Assembly: GCA_964433495.1 (NCBI GenBank)
Contig: CAYSRC010000021.1
Location: 1-37,655 of the forward strand
DNA from: CAYSRC01 sp964433495
GTDB taxonomy: Bacteria; Bacillota; Clostridia; Oscillospirales; Ruminococcaceae
Reading direction: 5' to 3'
Length of the DNA: 37,655 nucleotides
Below are positions 15,313-22,846 of this stretch, one piece after another; within the stretch, counting starts at the first letter, position 1, and every line of letters starts with the position of its first letter. Under the pieces are notes generated by a model. It made no database searches. It worked only from the letters and a program-made list of their open reading frames with translations, and was not told the DNA's origin. The position numbers and the translations under genes were made by a program.

Positions 15313-16521
15313 ATGAAAGTGCTCGTCATAAACGCGGGCAGCAGCAGCCTTAAGTATCAGCTTATCGACATGGACACGAGAACCGCAATTGCCAAGGGCA
15401 ACTGCGAGCGGATCGGCATCGACGGGATCATCTCCCACTCGGTGGCGGGCGGCGTCTCGATAAAGGACAAGGCCGTGCCGTTCCCGACCCACAAGGAGGC
15501 GTTCATGGAGGTCGTCTCGATGCTCACCTCGGGCGAGGGCAAGGTCATCGACTCGATGAGCGAGATCGCCGCAGTGGGTCACCGCGTGCTGCACGGCAGC
15601 GAGATCTACAAGACCGCGACCCTCGTCACCGACGAGGTCATCGACACGATCATGGATCTTAGGGAGCTCGGGCCGCTGCACAACCCGCCGCAGGCGATTG
15701 CGATGCGCGCCTGCCGCGAGGTGTTCGGCGAGAACACGCCGATGGTCGCGGTGTTCGACACCTCCTTCCACCAGACCATGCCGCCCAAGTCCTACATCTT
15801 CCCCGTTCCCTACGAGTACTATGAAAAGTATTCCGTCCGCCGCTACGGCTTCCACGGCACCTCGCACCGCTACGTCAGCCGCCGCTATTTTGAGCTGACA
15901 GGCAAAAAGCCCGAGGGCAACAGGATGATCACCTGCCACCTCGGCAACGGCAGCTCGATCTCCGCCGTCATGGACGGCAGGTGCTTTGACACCTCGATGG
16001 GCCTGACCCCGCTCGACGGCTTTATCATGGGCACCCGCTGCGGCGGCGTCGACCCCTCGGTCGTGACCTACATCGCCAACAAGGAGGGCAAGACCCCCGA
16101 CGAGATGACCGAGCTTTTGAACAAAAAGAGCGGCTTTCTCGGCGTGAGCGGCGTCTCGAGCGACTGCCGCGACGTCAAAAAAGCGGCTGTCGAGGGCAAC
16201 GAGCGCGCGCAGCTCACCATCGACATCCTCGTCCACCAGATAAAGCGCTTTGTCGGCGGCTATGCTGCCGAGATGGGCGGCGTCGACACCATCCTCTTCA
16301 CGGGCGGCATCGGCGAAAACGACGCCGAGATCCGCGCCGCCGTCTGCCACGGGCTCGAGTATATGGGCGTCAGGATCGACGACGCCAAAAACGCCGAGGC
16401 CTCGCGCAAAGAAGCGGTGTTCTCGACCGACGACAGCCGCGTCGAGGTGATGGTGCTGCCGACCAACGAGGAGATCATGATCGCGCTCGACACCGTCGAA
16501 AAGATAAGCGAGGGCAGGTGA
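15313..16521 (+). CDS. ackA: Acetate kinase
   Basis: 402 residues, normal for AckA. It begins MKVLVINAGSSSLKYQL (signature 1, phosphate-binding), then AVGHRVLHGS, VFDTSFHQTMP, YGFHGTSHRYV (signature 2), HLGNGSSISAVMDGRCFDTSMGLTPLDG, MGTRCGGVDPS and FTGGIGENDAEIR (adenosine-binding). It converts acetyl-phosphate plus ADP to acetate plus ATP, giving the cell substrate-level ATP in fermentation; this fits an anaerobe. The ATG follows AAAGGGG; three further in-frame upstream codons are not part of the family. pta is not adjacent. It is monocistronic between its promoter and the terminator at 16598-16643. Confidence 0.98.
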   Translation: MKVLVINAGSSSLKYQLIDMDTRTAIAKGNCERIGIDGIISHSVAGGVSIKDKAVPFPTHKEAFMEVVSMLTSGEGKVIDSMSEIAAVGHRVLHGSEIYKTATLVTDEVIDTIMDLRELGPLHNPPQAIAMRACREVFGENTPMVAVFDTSFHQTMPPKSYIFPVPYEYYEKYSVRRYGFHGTSHRYVSRRYFELTGKKPEGNRMITCHLGNGSSISAVMDGRCFDTSMGLTPLDGFIMGTRCGGVDPSVVTYIANKEGKTPDEMTELLNKKSGFLGVSGVSSDCRDVKKAAVEGNERAQLTIDILVHQIKRFVGGYAAEMGGVDTILFTGGIGENDAEIRAAVCHGLEYMGVRIDDAKNAEASRKEAVFSTDDSRVEVMVLPTNEEIMIALDTVEKISEGR

Positions 16522-16597
16522 GCCGGCAGGGCTCGCCCGAGACGGCGGCCTTGGCCGTCGGGGCGTCCCGCCGCCCGCAGGCCGTGACCGTTTGCGC

Positions 16598-16643
16598 ACA
16601 ACCGACGGCCCCCGAACAGGGGGCGTCGGTTGTCTTTTTGTTC
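16598..16643 (+). terminator. Intrinsic terminator of ackA
   Basis: ACAACCGACG-CCCCC / GGGGG-CGTCGGTTGT stem with a short loop, then CTTTTTGTT. Strong, 77 bases after the ackA stop. Confidence 0.92.
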
Positions 16644-16780
16644 CTTTGGGTTTCTTTTTTCGCCGCTGTGCCGGCTGCTTTTCCCTGCCGGGGGGCGCGG
16701 CGAAGCCGTGACTGGGGATTGTAAGGATGAGGCATATCGCTTTCACTGCACATGACACACAAGACAATATAAACGCTTTT

Positions 16781-16890
16781 TTAGTTTTCTTTACTTTCGG
16801 GTGATTCGATTGTCTGCGGTTGTGTCATGCGAAGTTCTAAGCCTTTCTCCTTAAAAGATATAATCTGCTCGACAAGTATCTCTTCCTTTC
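16781..16890 (-). pseudogene. Possible C-terminal remnant of an unknown gene
   Basis: On the minus strand a reading frame ending at 16781 gives a protein-like tail (KEEILVEQIISFKEKGLELR, then MTQPQTIESPESKEN and a stop). This part is less GC-rich than the surroundings, but the frame upstream runs into repeat-like hairpin DNA and is not protein-like. It may be the leftover 3' end of a lost gene, or chance. No family recognised. Confidence 0.2.
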
Positions 16891-17033
16891 TTCGTGAGAA
16901 AGGAAGAGAAAGAAGCTTCGGGGGGTTGCGATTCCCCCCGAACCCTCTAAACGCCCTGCAAGGAGGGCCCGCCTGCACAGTCCCGCTGAACAGCAGAGAA
17001 CGACATACGCGGGACTGTCGGCGCAGGCGGGCC
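16880..17033. repeat. Block of three consecutive strong hairpins
   Basis: 16880-16908: CTCTTCCTTTCT / AGAAAGGAAGAG, 12-bp perfect stem, loop TCGTG. 16917-16942: TTCGGGGGG / CCCCCCGAA, 9 bp, 8-base loop. 16967-17033: GGCCCGCCTGC plus CAGTCCCGC pairing with GCGGGACTG plus GCAGGCGGGCC, about 20 bp with one bulge and a 22-base loop. None is followed by a T-tract. 17034-17190 is GC-rich with no gene recognised. It looks like an intergenic repeat or an unrecognised structured RNA. Confidence 0.55.
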
Positions 17034-17189
17034 GATAACGAGCCTGCGGCGCCGACCACCCCCTGCCGCATCGGGCCGCACAGAGCGCGCAAAGCGCGCC
17101 GCGCGGCCCTGCGCGGCGTTCCCCTCGAGGGGGGGCGCCTGCCGAAGGTGTTGGTGTTTTAACAAAGCGTCTCAGCACTCAAGTAACAC

Positions 17190-17400
17190 ACTGCTGACGG
17201 GGAGCCTAAGCTCCCCTTGTGTAAAGGGGGGAGGGCCGCGAAGCGGCGGGGGGATTGTTTGCGGCAAGCTAAAATCGCAACATAAAGCATATTTAAGGCG
17301 ACAATGCCTTGCACGGTCAATCCCTCAGTCAGCTGACGCTGACACGGCTCGCATATTCCCGCGAGTCGGTCGGATGGCAGCGAAACGGACAGATACGCGC
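17190..17400. repeat. Mosaic hairpin repeat block 3
   Basis: Contains the CTCCCCTTGTGTAAAGGGG module (17211-17229), the GGGGGATTG...CAATCCCTC element (17249-17326) with an internal GCATATTTAAGGCGACAATGC hairpin, the CAGTCAGCTGACGCTGACA palindrome (17326-17344) and a single CTCGC-ATATTCCC-GCGAG hairpin (17348-17365). It lies upstream of the blaI promoter. Confidence 0.8.
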
Positions 17401-17436
17401 CGATTTGTCTTTTTTAATATGCATAGAAACTCCCTA

Positions 17437-17465
17437 TTGACAAACACGTTCTATCGCAGTAGAAT
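17437..17465 (+). promoter_or_regulatory. Promoter of the blaI-M56 operon
   Basis: Perfect TTGACA (17437-17442), 17 bases, TAGAAT (17460-17465). The first operator copy (17449-17464) covers the spacer and the start of the -10. Confidence 0.85.
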
Positions 17466-17488
17466 ATAATCATTCTATTGCAGTAGAA
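17449..17488 (+). promoter_or_regulatory. Two operator copies for the BlaI-type repressor
   Basis: Two 16-base near-palindromes, TTCTATCGCAGTAGAA (17449-17464) and TTCTATTGCAGTAGAA (17473-17488), spaced 24 bases centre to centre. They overlap the -10 and the start point, as BlaI/MecI/CopY operators do, though the half-site (TTCTA) is not the TACA/TGTA core of the staphylococcal sites. They probably mediate autorepression. Confidence 0.75.
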
Positions 17489-17513
17489 TTTTTGCAGCTT
17501 GGAGGGAACGCCC

Positions 17514-17873
17514 GTGGAATACAAGATCTTCGACAGCGAGCTCAAGATACTCGAGCTCCTTTGGGAGCGCGGGGAGATGAGCGCAAAGGAGCTTGCCGCC
17601 GACGCGCAGAGCCGTGTGGGATGGAGCAAGACCACAACCTACACGGTGCTCAAAAAGTGCGTCGAAAAGGGGTTGGTCGAGCGCACCGACCCCGGCTTTC
17701 ACTGCCGCGCCGTCGTCTCACGGCAGGAAGCGCAGCGTCGGGAGACACAGGGCCTTATCGACCGCATGTACGGCGGGGCCGCAGACCGCCTGGTGGCCTG
17801 TCTGCTCGAGGGCAGGGCGCTGTCCGAGCAGGAGATCGCGCGTCTGCGCCGGCTGGTGGAGGGTCTGAAATGA
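17514..17873 (+). CDS. BlaI/MecI/CopY family transcriptional repressor
   Basis: 119 residues: an N-terminal winged helix (YKIFDSELKILELLWERGEMSAKELA, then WSKTTTYTVLKKCVEKGLVER, about residues 2-60) and a C-terminal dimerisation helix region. This is the BlaI architecture, in which the repressor is cut or released when the partner M56 protease senses a signal. The GTG at 17514 has GGAGGG 7 bases upstream; a TTG further up lies in the ribosome site. It overlaps the M56 gene by 4 bases (ATGA). Two operator copies precede it. The inducer need not be a beta-lactam, since no penicillin-binding sensor domain is seen in the partner. Confidence 0.9.
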   Translation: MEYKIFDSELKILELLWERGEMSAKELAADAQSRVGWSKTTTYTVLKKCVEKGLVERTDPGFHCRAVVSRQEAQRRETQGLIDRMYGGAADRLVACLLEGRALSEQEIARLRRLVEGLK

Positions 17874-20266
17874 GTGGGATTCTGCTGCTCGAGGGGGTCG
17901 CCGCCGCATCCGCATCCGCCGCCGTTCTCATCGTGACGGCGCTGGTGCTGCGGGCGGCGTTTCGCTACAGGACGCCGCGTCGGGTCTTCTGCCTTGTGTG
18001 GGACGTGATCCTCCTGCGGCTGCTCATCCCGGCTGCGCTGCCGTCGCCCGTGAGTATCGAGCGGTGGCTGCGGCGGCCGGCGGAAGCGCTGAGCCCGAGC
18101 AGCCTCCCCGCGGCGGCGCAGGGGGCATTTTCCCCCGGAGCAGGGGCTGCGGCGGGCACGGAGACAGCGGCTGCGTCCGCCCTTGCGGGTCACGCCGGGG
18201 CCGCTCCGTCCGCGGACGTCCGGGCAATCGTCGCGGCCGTATGGCTTGTCGTCGCGCTGGCGCTCGCGGCGTGGTTTTTGCACGGCCATCTGCGCAGCCG
18301 CCGGGTCTACGCCTGTTCCCTGCCCTGCGAGGATGCCTTTGTCCGCGAATTTTCGGCGCGGCAAGCGCTTCGCCGCCTCGCGGAGGTGCGCACAAGCGAC
18401 CGCATCTCGTCGCCGCTCACCTACGGTGTGCTGCGGCCCGTCATCCTGCTCCCCTCCCGCACGGATTTTGCGGACAGGGCAACCCTCCGCTGCGTTTTGG
18501 AGCACGAATATCAACATATCCGGCGTTTTGACACCCTGCGCAAGACGCTCGCAGCCGTCGCCCTCTGTCTGCACTGGTTCAACCCGGCCGTCCTCGCGAT
18601 GTACGTCGTCTTCGGCCGGGACATCGAGCTCGCCTGCGACGAGGCGGCGACCGCGCGCGGCGCGGACAGGGCGGCTTACGCCCGGGCGCTTCTTGTTATG
18701 GAGGAGCGGCGGGGCCGTCTCGGCCTCTCGGGCAGTCACTTCAGTCAAAATGCCCTGGAGGAAAGGATAACAACCATTATGAAATACAAAAAAACCTCGG
18801 TCGCGGCGCTCGCCGCGGTCGCAGCGGTCATGTGCGCGGCGGCCACCGTGTTCGCCGCCGTCGCGCCCGAGCAGACCTTTAACAACCGCGCGGGGCGCGG
18901 AGCACCCGAACCGGGCAGCGCCTTCGGCCGCTTTGACTCGGTCGAGGGCGACGTGATGGTTCTGTCGCAGGGCGGCGAGGACGGCGAAAGGCTGTACTCG
19001 GTCGACGGCGGCAGGAGCTTTATGAGTGAGGCGGAATACCGCGACGCCTACGGCGGCGGCGGCGACCTGCAAATCGAGTGGTGGACCGCCGAGGAGTACG
19101 CTGCTTGGCTCGAGGAGGAAAAGCAGGCCCTTCAAGGCATCATCGGCGAGCGGGGCTACACGAGCAGCGAGGGCTGGTTCACCTGGGATCAAAGACGGGT
19201 AGACGAGGCGATCGCGCTGTATGAGGGCATCCTCGAGGACATCAAAAACGGCGCGCTCTACTCCAAAACCGTCACCGATGAAAACGGCGAAGCGGTGGAC
19301 GAGATCATGCTGGGCAGCGGGACGCTGAACGCCGCCGAAGCCTTCGGGGCGCTTGAGGAGGACGCGGTCTCCTCCCCCGGGCAGGCGGCGGACGAGTCCG
19401 CGCTTTTGACAGAATTGCTCGACTTCGGCGTCGAAGAGGTCGGCGGGCGGCTGACCTACGGCGGCAAAAGGGTTCGTTTCCTTGTCGACGGCGCTTTTGT
19501 CGGCGGGGACGGCTATGCCGTGCGGTATGTCTACAGCGACCCCGACGGCACGGCGGACATCCACACCCTGCGCGCGTTTACCCGCTTCCCCGACGGCTCG
19601 TACGACCCGATGGGCGAGCTTGTCGGCGTGGCGGCGCAGGGGGATCCCGACTTTGACGAGGGGCTGATCGAGGCGGCGCTCGCGGGCGGCTCGTCCGACG
19701 CGGCGGCGCAGTCGGCCGCGGACGACGACAAACAGAACCTCGCCGCGCTGCTCGCGCCCTACACGGCCTTCGGCCTGCGGTATGAGTACAAAATCGACGG
19801 GGACGGCACGCCGCAGCTTCGCATGACCCTTGACGGCAAGCAGGTGCACAGCCTGTTTGACGCCGAGACCGGCGTCTTTGTCGCCAACAACCTGCACGGC
19901 ACCGAGCTTGCGCGCGACGCCGTCGACCTCGAGGCGGTCTACCGCGGGGGCGCGCTGTGCGGCCTGCGGGAGAGCGAACCTCCTCACGGCGAGCTGCACG
20001 CGGCCTTCGCGTTCGGCGAGGGCGACGGACAGGGGCAGTCCCTCGCGGAGATATTCGCCCGCTTTGAGCCCTACGGCCTTGTCTACACCGAGCGGGCGAA
20101 CGGCCTCGGCAGTCTCTCGCTCGACGGGCGGACGGTGGCGTACTTTGCGGATTTAAAGCCGGACGGCGGCGAGTTCAGCTACCGCGACCCCTATATCTCG
20201 GACGGACTGCGGGTGTACGCTGAGTACGGCGCGGACGGCAGCCTTGCGGGTCTTCGCACCGAATGA
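17870..20266 (+). CDS. BlaR1-like M56 family metalloprotease sensor with repeat-containing ectodomain
   Basis: 798 residues. The N-terminal half is a membrane M56 peptidase: helices at about 5-27, 38-56 and 118-138, a zinc-site HEXXH at 212-216 (LEHEYQHIRRFD) and the downstream ACDEAA with the third zinc ligand near 258. A last membrane helix (about 309-330) follows MKYKK. The rest (about 340-798) should be outside the cell. It has no penicillin-binding SxxK/SxN/KTG set; instead an acidic region is followed by three related units (about 510-600, 622-705, 722-798) of the form FGL.Y.....G.L...GK.V..F.D. In BlaR1 systems signal binding activates the protease against the repressor. The ATG overlaps the blaI stop (ATGA). 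The signal is unknown. Confidence 0.85.
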   Translation: MSGILLLEGVAAASASAAVLIVTALVLRAAFRYRTPRRVFCLVWDVILLRLLIPAALPSPVSIERWLRRPAEALSPSSLPAAAQGAFSPGAGAAAGTETAAASALAGHAGAAPSADVRAIVAAVWLVVALALAAWFLHGHLRSRRVYACSLPCEDAFVREFSARQALRRLAEVRTSDRISSPLTYGVLRPVILLPSRTDFADRATLRCVLEHEYQHIRRFDTLRKTLAAVALCLHWFNPAVLAMYVVFGRDIELACDEAATARGADRAAYARALLVMEERRGRLGLSGSHFSQNALEERITTIMKYKKTSVAALAAVAAVMCAAATVFAAVAPEQTFNNRAGRGAPEPGSAFGRFDSVEGDVMVLSQGGEDGERLYSVDGGRSFMSEAEYRDAYGGGGDLQIEWWTAEEYAAWLEEEKQALQGIIGERGYTSSEGWFTWDQRRVDEAIALYEGILEDIKNGALYSKTVTDENGEAVDEIMLGSGTLNAAEAFGALEEDAVSSPGQAADESALLTELLDFGVEEVGGRLTYGGKRVRFLVDGAFVGGDGYAVRYVYSDPDGTADIHTLRAFTRFPDGSYDPMGELVGVAAQGDPDFDEGLIEAALAGGSSDAAAQSAADDDKQNLAALLAPYTAFGLRYEYKIDGDGTPQLRMTLDGKQVHSLFDAETGVFVANNLHGTELARDAVDLEAVYRGGALCGLRESEPPHGELHAAFAFGEGDGQGQSLAEIFARFEPYGLVYTERANGLGSLSLDGRTVAYFADLKPDGGEFSYRDPYISDGLRVYAEYGADGSLAGLRTE

Positions 20267-20386
20267 ACCGAGGCGGGCGGCTGCGGGCAGTTTTAACGCC
20301 TGTGATTTCTCGGGCTTTCGCGCCGAGTGAGGGCGTTTTAAAAGGACAATCCCGCCGCCCGGCGGCACACATAAGGCGTTTTGCGC

Positions 20387-20427
20387 GGACGTCCCGACCT
20401 GTTCGGGGCGCCCGTCCTTGTTTTTTG
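20387..20427 (+). terminator. Terminator after the M56 sensor gene
   Basis: GGACG..CCCGA / TCGGG...CCGTCC imperfect stem followed by TTGTTTTTT, 120 bases after the stop codon. The remaining 20267-20386 stretch has no gene recognised. Confidence 0.6.
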
Positions 20428-20471
20428 ACCCGTCTCTGCATCGTCCCGCGGCCCGATGTTTTAAAAAACCA

Positions 20472-20500
20472 TTGCCTTTTTCCCTCGGTTTCTTTATACT
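20472..20500 (+). promoter_or_regulatory. Possible promoter of the 20651-21750 gene pair
   Basis: TTGCCT (20472-20477), 17 bases, TATACT (20495-20500). Moderate match; the leader would be about 145 bases with no recognised structure. Confidence 0.45.
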
Positions 20501-20650
20501 GTTTAATATGGTTTTGCACCCTGCCGCGCGTCGGCGGGGCGCACAAGCCCGCCCGATCTTTCCTCAAGCCCCCGGCGAAGCACGCCGTCTATGGGGACAG
20601 GGCGCGGTTCGGCGCAGGGCCTATCTATCCACATGCGGAGGTTTATCACC

Positions 20651-21232
20651 ATGTCCGAGCCTATGCGGGATGAGCGCGGCAGCGCCGCGCTGCGCACGCT
20701 TTTGAACGACTATGAGAGATATATGGACGAGTCAAAGCAGCTCTATGACAAGCGCTCGGGGTTTGCCGACCTCGGCAAGCTGGTGATGGGCGGCAGCGAC
20801 AAGTTCTCCGAAAGCCCGATACACGAGGCCTTTCGCGAGCGGCTCGCGGCAGACGTCGGCGCCCTCGCCGCCGAGCTGTCGTGCGGCGACGCACAGCCCG
20901 CCGACGCCGAGACCGCGCTGCGCAGGATCCTGCGCCTCGACGACGAGGGCGCGCGGTTTGGGGACAACACGACGCTCGCCATGACGCTCGTGTGCTGCGA
21001 GCATGTCGGTCTTCCGCTCGCGGACTTTCTCGACCTCGAGAGCGCCGAGAGGCTGTGCGCCGACTATGAGGACTATCTCGACGGCGTGCCGCTGCCCAAC
21101 CAGCGCAGGGCGGACGACGCGCTGCGCGACCGCATAAAGCGGCTCGGCGGCAGACCGCCGAAGAGGCTGGGCCCCATCGCCCGCATGTTCACAAAAAAGA
21201 AGACGGCGGACGGCCGCCGAGAGGAGCTTTAA
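20651..21232 (+). CDS. Hypothetical cytosolic protein
   Basis: 193 residues, mostly helical and charged, with no signal peptide or membrane segment: an N-terminal part MSEPMRDERGSAALRTLL, a helix pair around DYERYMDESKQLYDKRSGFADL, a central acidic region, and a basic C terminus (PPKRLGPIARMFTKKKTADGRRE). No family recognised. The ATG at 20651 has GGAGG 10 bases upstream, better than an in-frame ATG at 20633. Its stop overlaps the next start (TAATG), so the two are coupled and probably act together, perhaps with this one as a cytosolic partner of the following membrane protein. GC content and codon use match the neighbours. Confidence 0.7.
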   Translation: MSEPMRDERGSAALRTLLNDYERYMDESKQLYDKRSGFADLGKLVMGGSDKFSESPIHEAFRERLAADVGALAAELSCGDAQPADAETALRRILRLDDEGARFGDNTTLAMTLVCCEHVGLPLADFLDLESAERLCADYEDYLDGVPLPNQRRADDALRDRIKRLGGRPPKRLGPIARMFTKKKTADGRREEL

Positions 21233-21750
21233 TGGACGTACTGATTATTATCGCGTGCTTTTACTTTGCCTACAACTGCATCTCGTCGGTTTTAAAATCC
21301 CCCTACGCCGAGTGGACGTGGGGGCACTGGGGCTCACTTGTCGTCGCCGCGGTGCTCATTGTGCTCGGCATCATGCGGACGGTGCTCTACTTTAAGACCT
21401 ATAAACAGCGCCGCGAAAAGACGGAGGAGAAGCGGCAGGAGGAGCAGCGCAGGCTCGACGAAAAGCGCCGCAGCGTCTACCTGTACGACGACGAAGGGGA
21501 CGAGCCCGCGCCCGAGCCCGAGGCCCCCGAGGAGGACGACAGCTTTTTGGACGACCTATTTGAAAAACAGGCCCGCGCGCTCGGCGTCGAGCCGTCCGAC
21601 GGGGAACCCGAGCCCGAAACCGCCCCGGGCGCGGACGGCGGCGAAGCGGCTGCGGGCAGCGCCGGGGCGCAGGACGGCGATGACAATGCGGCCGACGGCG
21701 CGGACGAGGCCGCAGACGCGGCCTCGGACAAAGCAAAAGGCGGGGACTGA
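21232..21750 (+). CDS. Hypothetical membrane protein with acidic tail
   Basis: 172 residues: two membrane helices (about 2-20 and 34-54), then a strongly charged helix (YKQRREKTEEKRQEEQRRLDEKRRS, likely coiled coil) and a long acidic, low-complexity cytosolic tail rich in Glu, Asp, Ala, Gly and Pro. No family recognised. The ATG overlaps the preceding stop by one base (TAATG), with AGAGGAG upstream inside that gene. The tail could hold or recruit the basic C terminus of the upstream product, but that is only inference from charge. Confidence 0.65.
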   Translation: MDVLIIIACFYFAYNCISSVLKSPYAEWTWGHWGSLVVAAVLIVLGIMRTVLYFKTYKQRREKTEEKRQEEQRRLDEKRRSVYLYDDEGDEPAPEPEAPEEDDSFLDDLFEKQARALGVEPSDGEPEPETAPGADGGEAAAGSAGAQDGDDNAADGADEAADAASDKAKGGD

Positions 21751-21769
21751 AGCCCTGACAAGAGACCTG

Positions 21770-22360
21770 TTCCATTGAAAGCGCTTTGCTCAACAATCCC
21801 TCTGTCAGCTGACGCTGACAGCTCCCTTTGCACAAGGGAGCCTTAAGGGCGCATGACCCGATGGGTGGACGTAAGCTTTAAGTCCCGGAATCCTTCCCCC
21901 GTGGGGGGAAGGGGAACCGCCCCGCGGTGGATGAGGGGTCAAGGGAATCTCCTGTTCACAGCGGGGACAAAGTCAAAAAACGGCTCACCTTTCATCTCGT
22001 CCTTGCGGGCTGCGTTAAGCTATGTTTGCGCAGGGGATAAGGTCAGGCGAATAAGCTCAGCTCACCCCTCATCAGTCACCTACGGTGACACGGCTCGCAT
22101 ATTCTCGCGAGTTGTGCCGAACGCCGTTCCGATTGCGTTCGGCTCTTCCTCCCACGGGGGAAGCTCAAGGGCGCGTAGCCGGAGGGAGGGGTGCAGACTT
22201 TGGGGCTTGCTGTAACCCAAGCCCCCTTTGTGTAAAGGGGGCTTGGGCCGCAGAGCGGCAGGAGGATTGTGAGCGGCAGGCCGAGACCGCGGCAAAAGGC
22301 ATGTTCAAGCGACAAGGCTTTGTGCAGGCAATCCCTCAGTCAGCCGGCGCTCTTTTTGCA
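21770..22360. repeat. Mosaic hairpin repeat block 4, with a nested insertion
   Basis: Order: CAATCCCTCTGTCAGCTGAC and a CTCCCTTTGCACAAGGGAG hairpin (21812-21842); TTCCCCCGTGGGGGGAAGG...GGATGAGGGG (21893-21938); its partner CCCCTCATCAGTCACCTACGGTGACA (22064-22089), which is broken by an inserted pair of hairpins (22090-22143) before TTCCTCCCACGGGGGAAGC resumes; a CCCAAGCCCCC / GGGGGCTTGGG palindrome (22213-22243); and GGAGGATTG...CAATCCCTC (22262-22339). The rest of 22340-22500 is AT-rich with no gene recognised. Confidence 0.85.
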
Positions 22361-22501
22361 AAGCGGGCGCGGCCCCGCGGCGCTGCATCGCAAAGCTGTA
22401 ACCTTTTTGCAACAAAATGCGGTGTTTTATCTATTTAATACACTAAAATGCCGCCGCAAATCAGCTGTTTTTATTCAACTGTCCGATTTTAAAAAATGGT
22501 C

Positions 22502-22530
22502 TTGCCAAGAAAAAAAAGCTGTGCAATAAT
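22502..22530 (+). promoter_or_regulatory. Promoter upstream of the leader ORF and LIV operon
   Basis: TTGCCA (22502-22507), 17 bases, AATAAT (22525-22530). It predicts a transcript starting near 22537 that includes the micro-ORF at 22597 and the terminator at 22751 before reaching the LIV genes. Confidence 0.6.
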
Positions 22531-22596
22531 AACAAAAAGAAATTTTGCGGATTTTCGACCCCGCGGTCGGCCGCAAAGAAAGGTACTCGGGAAATT

Positions 22597-22710
22597 ATGA
22601 GCGGTCTGTCGATACTCAGCCTCATAATTATCATTCTCGGCGTTGTCGCTGTCCTTAGCGGGCTTGTAGTAGGCGGCAGGGTCAATTTTGCGGCGCGAAG
22701 TAATTGCTGA
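22597..22710 (+). CDS. 37-residue Leu/Ile/Val-rich peptide: leader peptide or small membrane protein
   Basis: ATG-started frame of 38 codons. The peptide begins MSGLSILSLIIIILGVVAV and ends RVNFAARSNC; 17 of 37 residues are Leu, Ile or Val, including four consecutive Ile and two ValVal pairs. It could form a single membrane helix. It lies between a promoter (22502-22530) and an intrinsic terminator (22751-22795) directly ahead of a branched-chain amino acid transporter operon, the layout of a ribosome-mediated attenuator in which these codons sense charged Leu/Ile/Val tRNAs. The ribosome site is moderate (AAAGG, 14 bases upstream). No clear antiterminator pairing was found by eye, so a small membrane protein is an equal alternative. 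Confidence 0.5.
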   Translation: MSGLSILSLIIIILGVVAVLSGLVVGGRVNFAARSNC

Positions 22711-22750
22711 GAAGAGAGTACCGGGTTTCCCCAAGGTAAAAGAGGTAAAC

Positions 22751-22795
22751 GCAACCGGGCTTCGGCAACTTTCGCCGCGGCCCGGTTGTTTTTTT
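22751..22795 (+). terminator. Intrinsic terminator ahead of the LIV genes (possible attenuator)
   Basis: GCAACCGGGC / GCCCGGTTGT stem with a 19-base loop (itself partly paired) followed by seven T. It lies between the micro-ORF and the binding-protein gene, with no second promoter obvious between it and the gene, so read-through is likely needed to express the operon. Confidence 0.85.
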
Positions 22796-22846
22796 ACATA
22801 AACAAACCTGCCCCGCCGAGCGGGGCGCAAAATGGAGGAATTGAGG

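Noticed and set aside
15247..16767. Minus-strand open frame of 506 codons
   Set aside because: Antisense shadow of ackA; no protein family and no ribosome site.
16827..17162. Plus-strand open frame of 111 codons across the three-hairpin block
   Set aside because: The sequence is dominated by inverted repeats; no ribosome site and no protein-like pattern.
17699..19999. Minus-strand open frame of 766 codons
   Set aside because: Antisense to the M56 gene, whose HEXXH and coupled start are clear.
22711..22750. T-box-like AGTACCGGG ahead of the LIV terminator
   Set aside because: The similarity to the T-box core is only partial (the GGTGG and CGCG parts are missing), and the terminator fits a simple attenuator equally well.
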